64,000 nucleotides of DNA, from contig CP030759.1 of NCBI GenBank assembly GCA_003290465.1, forward strand, positions 2,926,572 to 2,990,571, in the 5' to 3' direction. The position numbers were made by a program, and so were the translations under genes. Positions 62,338 to 64,000 of the stretch are shown here, one piece after another; the stretch's first letter is position 1, and the number at the start of each line of letters is the position of its first letter. The notes under the pieces are model-generated. The model was not told where the DNA came from, ran no database searches, and saw nothing but the letters and a program-made list of their open reading frames with translations. Origin of the DNA: Candidatus Sumerlaea chitinivorans (GTDB lineage Bacteria; Sumerlaeota; Sumerlaeia; Sumerlaeales; Sumerlaeaceae).

Positions 62338-63813
62338 TCACTTTGCTATGCGTTCCATGCTTTGCTTGTCAAAGGTGCCGACTGGGGCCTGACCCGCTGG
62401 GTACTCTCCAGTAAAGCATGCCGTGCAGTACTGGATGGTTTTGGGCATGACGCGGAGTAGGCCCTCGAGACTAATAAACCCCAGCGAATCGCAGCCGATG
62501 GCCTGCCGGATCATTTCAACATCGCTTGCCTGCGCTGCAATCAGGCGTTCGCGCTTTGGCGTATCGATCCCAAAATAGCATGGGTTCTTCCACGGGGGAG
62601 CGCTAATGCGCATGTGGATTTCACGCGCGCCTGCCGCACGCAACATATTGACGATCTTGCGGCTGGTAGTACCACGCACGATGGAATCATCCACCACCAC
62701 CACCCGCTGCCCTTCCAGCACGCTGCGGACCGCGTTGTACTTGATGCGCGCGCCGAAGTCGCGGATTGCCTGATCGGGCTCAATGAAGGTGCGGCCCACG
62801 TAGTGGCTGCGGATGAGCCCCATTGCGTATGGGATCCCGCTGCGCTGCGCGTAGCCGATCGCGGCGGGGACCGAACTGTCTGGAACGGCAATCACCACAT
62901 CGGCGTCTGCCGGATGTTCCTCAGCTAATTGCTCGCCCAGCCGAGCTCGATATTCGTAAATGGAACGGGTAGCCGCAAACGAGTCTGGGCGGGAGAAATA
63001 AATATACTCAAAGACGCAAAAAGCTTGTTCGGCGGGCGGAAAAGGCCGGCTGGAAATTGGGCCTTGAGCCCCAAAGCAGATCATTTCACCCGGCGCCAAT
63101 TCCCTCAGGTACTCCGCGTTCATGATATCAAAGGCACACGATTCGCTGGCCACAACGTAGCTGGAGCCTAAGCGGCCCAAGCAGAGTGGCCGAAATCCGC
63201 GTGGATCCTTGACCGCCATCATGCGATCCGCCTTGAGGAGAAGGAGCGAATAGGCCCCGCGCAGGCGAAGAAGCGCCATGAACAATGCTTCGTCGAAATC
63301 ATTGGTGCCAGCCTGCGCAATGAGATGAACGAGCACCTCGGTGTCCGTAGAGCCCTGAAAGATGGCGCCGCGATCTTCCAGCTCCGCGCGAATGATGGGC
63401 GCGTTGGTGATCGTGCCGTTATGCGCTACTGCTAGCCCGCCGCCCTTGTAGTTCGCCACAAGCGGCTGAATGTTCTCTTGAGTGCTCGAGCCTGCGGTTG
63501 AGTAGCGCACATGTCCGATTGCCATGTGGCCAGCCAATCGCTTCAACGCACTTTCAGTAAAAACATCGGCCACGAGGCCGGGGCCGCGGTGCGTGTAGAG
63601 CTGGCGGCCATCGCTGCTCACGATTCCCGCGCTTTCTTGGCCGCGGTGCTGCAGAGCGTACAGGCCCAGGTAGGTCAGCTTGGCGGCCTCCGGGTGACCA
63701 AACACTCCCACAATGCCACAGGCTTCGCGGGGGTGTTCATCATCGAAATTGCCTTCAAACGATTGTCCGCTTATCTCTGGGACGTCGTCGGTTTCCTCTA
63801 TGTTTCCGTTCAC
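62338..63813 (-). CDS. purF: Amidophosphoribosyltransferase
   Basis: A 491-residue enzyme for the first committed step of purine synthesis (PRPP plus glutamine to phosphoribosylamine). Cys32 (REACGIVGVFG) is the N-terminal nucleophile after a 31-residue propeptide. YALQHRGQESAGI and GHVRYSTAG form the glutaminase site, and VVVVDDSIVRGTTS is the PRPP loop. Four cysteines in the Bacillus-type positions (ESCAFD, NPCYFG, YCTACF) predict a 4Fe-4S cluster, so it is of the oxygen-sensitive kind. The start is GTG at 63813, with no clear ribosome-binding site. No other pur gene is adjacent. It is convergent with the mogA-like gene. Confidence 0.96.
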   Translation of the reverse strand: MNGNIEETDDVPEISGQSFEGNFDDEHPREACGIVGVFGHPEAAKLTYLGLYALQHRGQESAGIVSSDGRQLYTHRGPGLVADVFTESALKRLAGHMAIGHVRYSTAGSSTQENIQPLVANYKGGGLAVAHNGTITNAPIIRAELEDRGAIFQGSTDTEVLVHLIAQAGTNDFDEALFMALLRLRGAYSLLLLKADRMMAVKDPRGFRPLCLGRLGSSYVVASESCAFDIMNAEYLRELAPGEMICFGAQGPISSRPFPPAEQAFCVFEYIYFSRPDSFAATRSIYEYRARLGEQLAEEHPADADVVIAVPDSSVPAAIGYAQRSGIPYAMGLIRSHYVGRTFIEPDQAIRDFGARIKYNAVRSVLEGQRVVVVDDSIVRGTTSRKIVNMLRAAGAREIHMRISAPPWKNPCYFGIDTPKRERLIAAQASDVEMIRQAIGCDSLGFISLEGLLRVMPKTIQYCTACFTGEYPAGQAPVGTFDKQSMERIAK

Positions 63814-64000
63814 GTTATGTAGGGATGAGCCGAGCCGCGGGTCGGGAGCAAGTGTCGTTTTTGTGAAAAAGAAGTGGCACGAAACTTCTCTCGTGTCGGC
63901 TCAAAAGTTTCCGATTTGTCAGAGATGTGGGAGGCTCGGGACTTAAGTACTGCTTTGGGGGCGTGCACGAGACTAATTCTTCTCTAAGGTTTCGGTAAGC
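63814..64000. promoter_or_regulatory. Upstream region of purF
   Basis: 187 bases to the window edge. It is expected to hold the purF promoter. I see no convincing purine riboswitch or PurR-like dyad, and no strong sigma-70 boxes. Confidence 0.3.

Noticed and set aside
63814-64000. Purine riboswitch before purF
   Set aside because: The conserved junction sequences of the purine riboswitch are not recognisable, and the region is cut by the window edge.
1-64000. CRISPR array, insertion sequence or prophage
   Set aside because: No regularly spaced repeats, transposase, integrase or phage structural genes were found.

Overview
The window is a stretch of bacterial chromosome of moderate to high G+C (my impression is the mid-50s percent), with genes on both strands, short operons and two tRNA genes. 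I see no phage, insertion sequence, plasmid or CRISPR. The gene set includes a type II-type pseudopilin, a secreted DUF4874/DUF4832 protein, a DUF1800/DUF1501 pair, a Gld-type ABC system with a DUF4340 protein, several TPR lipoproteins, ROK regulators and many amino-sugar genes. This suggests a Gram-negative heterotroph of the Sumerlaeota, Hydrogenedentota or Planctomycetes kind that feeds on polysaccharides or amino sugars. The phylum is an inference from gene content; no rRNA is present to test it.

Layout. 0-5.5 kb (minus): the start of a Gfo/Idh/MocA oxidoreductase behind a pseudopilin, then a four-gene operon of nucleotide-sugar epimerase, sugar-binding lipoprotein and two permeases. 5.7-8.2 kb (plus): a large secreted multidomain DUF4874/DUF4832 protein. 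8.2-9.6 kb: a non-coding stretch, then tRNA-Glu(CTC). 9.9-19.7 kb: a Ser/Thr kinase, a ROK-family protein, a giant RNase E/G with a huge insertion inside its S1 domain, and a secreted GH3 beta-N-acetylhexosaminidase-like enzyme. 19.8-28.7 kb: a membrane alkaline-phosphatase-fold enzyme, a TPR lipoprotein, an UPF0104 membrane protein, ribosomal protein L9, ilvC, a TPR/HExxH protein and a cyclophilin-like protein. 29.7-36.8 kb (plus): smc, then DUF1800 and DUF1501. 36.9-42.5 kb (minus): an HU/IHF protein, then a five-gene Gld-like ABC exporter operon. 43-48.7 kb: a TPR protein, a GT-C type membrane protein, a HAD hydrolase, an orphan histidine kinase and ybeY. 48.9-53.3 kb (minus): ROK repressor, nagB and a left-handed beta-helix DUF4954 protein. 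53.9-58.5 kb: a small lipoprotein, a LolA-like/beta-propeller protein and a YtcJ-type amidohydrolase. 58.9 kb: tRNA-Ser(CGA). 59.2-64 kb: an N-acylglucosamine 2-epimerase, XdhC, MogA and purF.

How the genes may work together. Amino-sugar genes recur: the GH3 enzyme could release GlcNAc, the ABC transporter could import sugars, nagB would send glucosamine-6-phosphate to glycolysis under a ROK repressor, and the AGE-family epimerase could interconvert N-acylhexosamines. The substrates are inferred, not shown.

The most unusual items are the roughly 710-residue Arg/Lys/Pro/Ala/Glu-rich segment inserted inside the S1 domain of the RNase E/G homologue, the nagB-DUF4954-ROK cluster, several inverted repeats that look like operators, and catalytic or binding motifs altered in ilvC, the cyclophilin, the HAD protein and one ROK protein.
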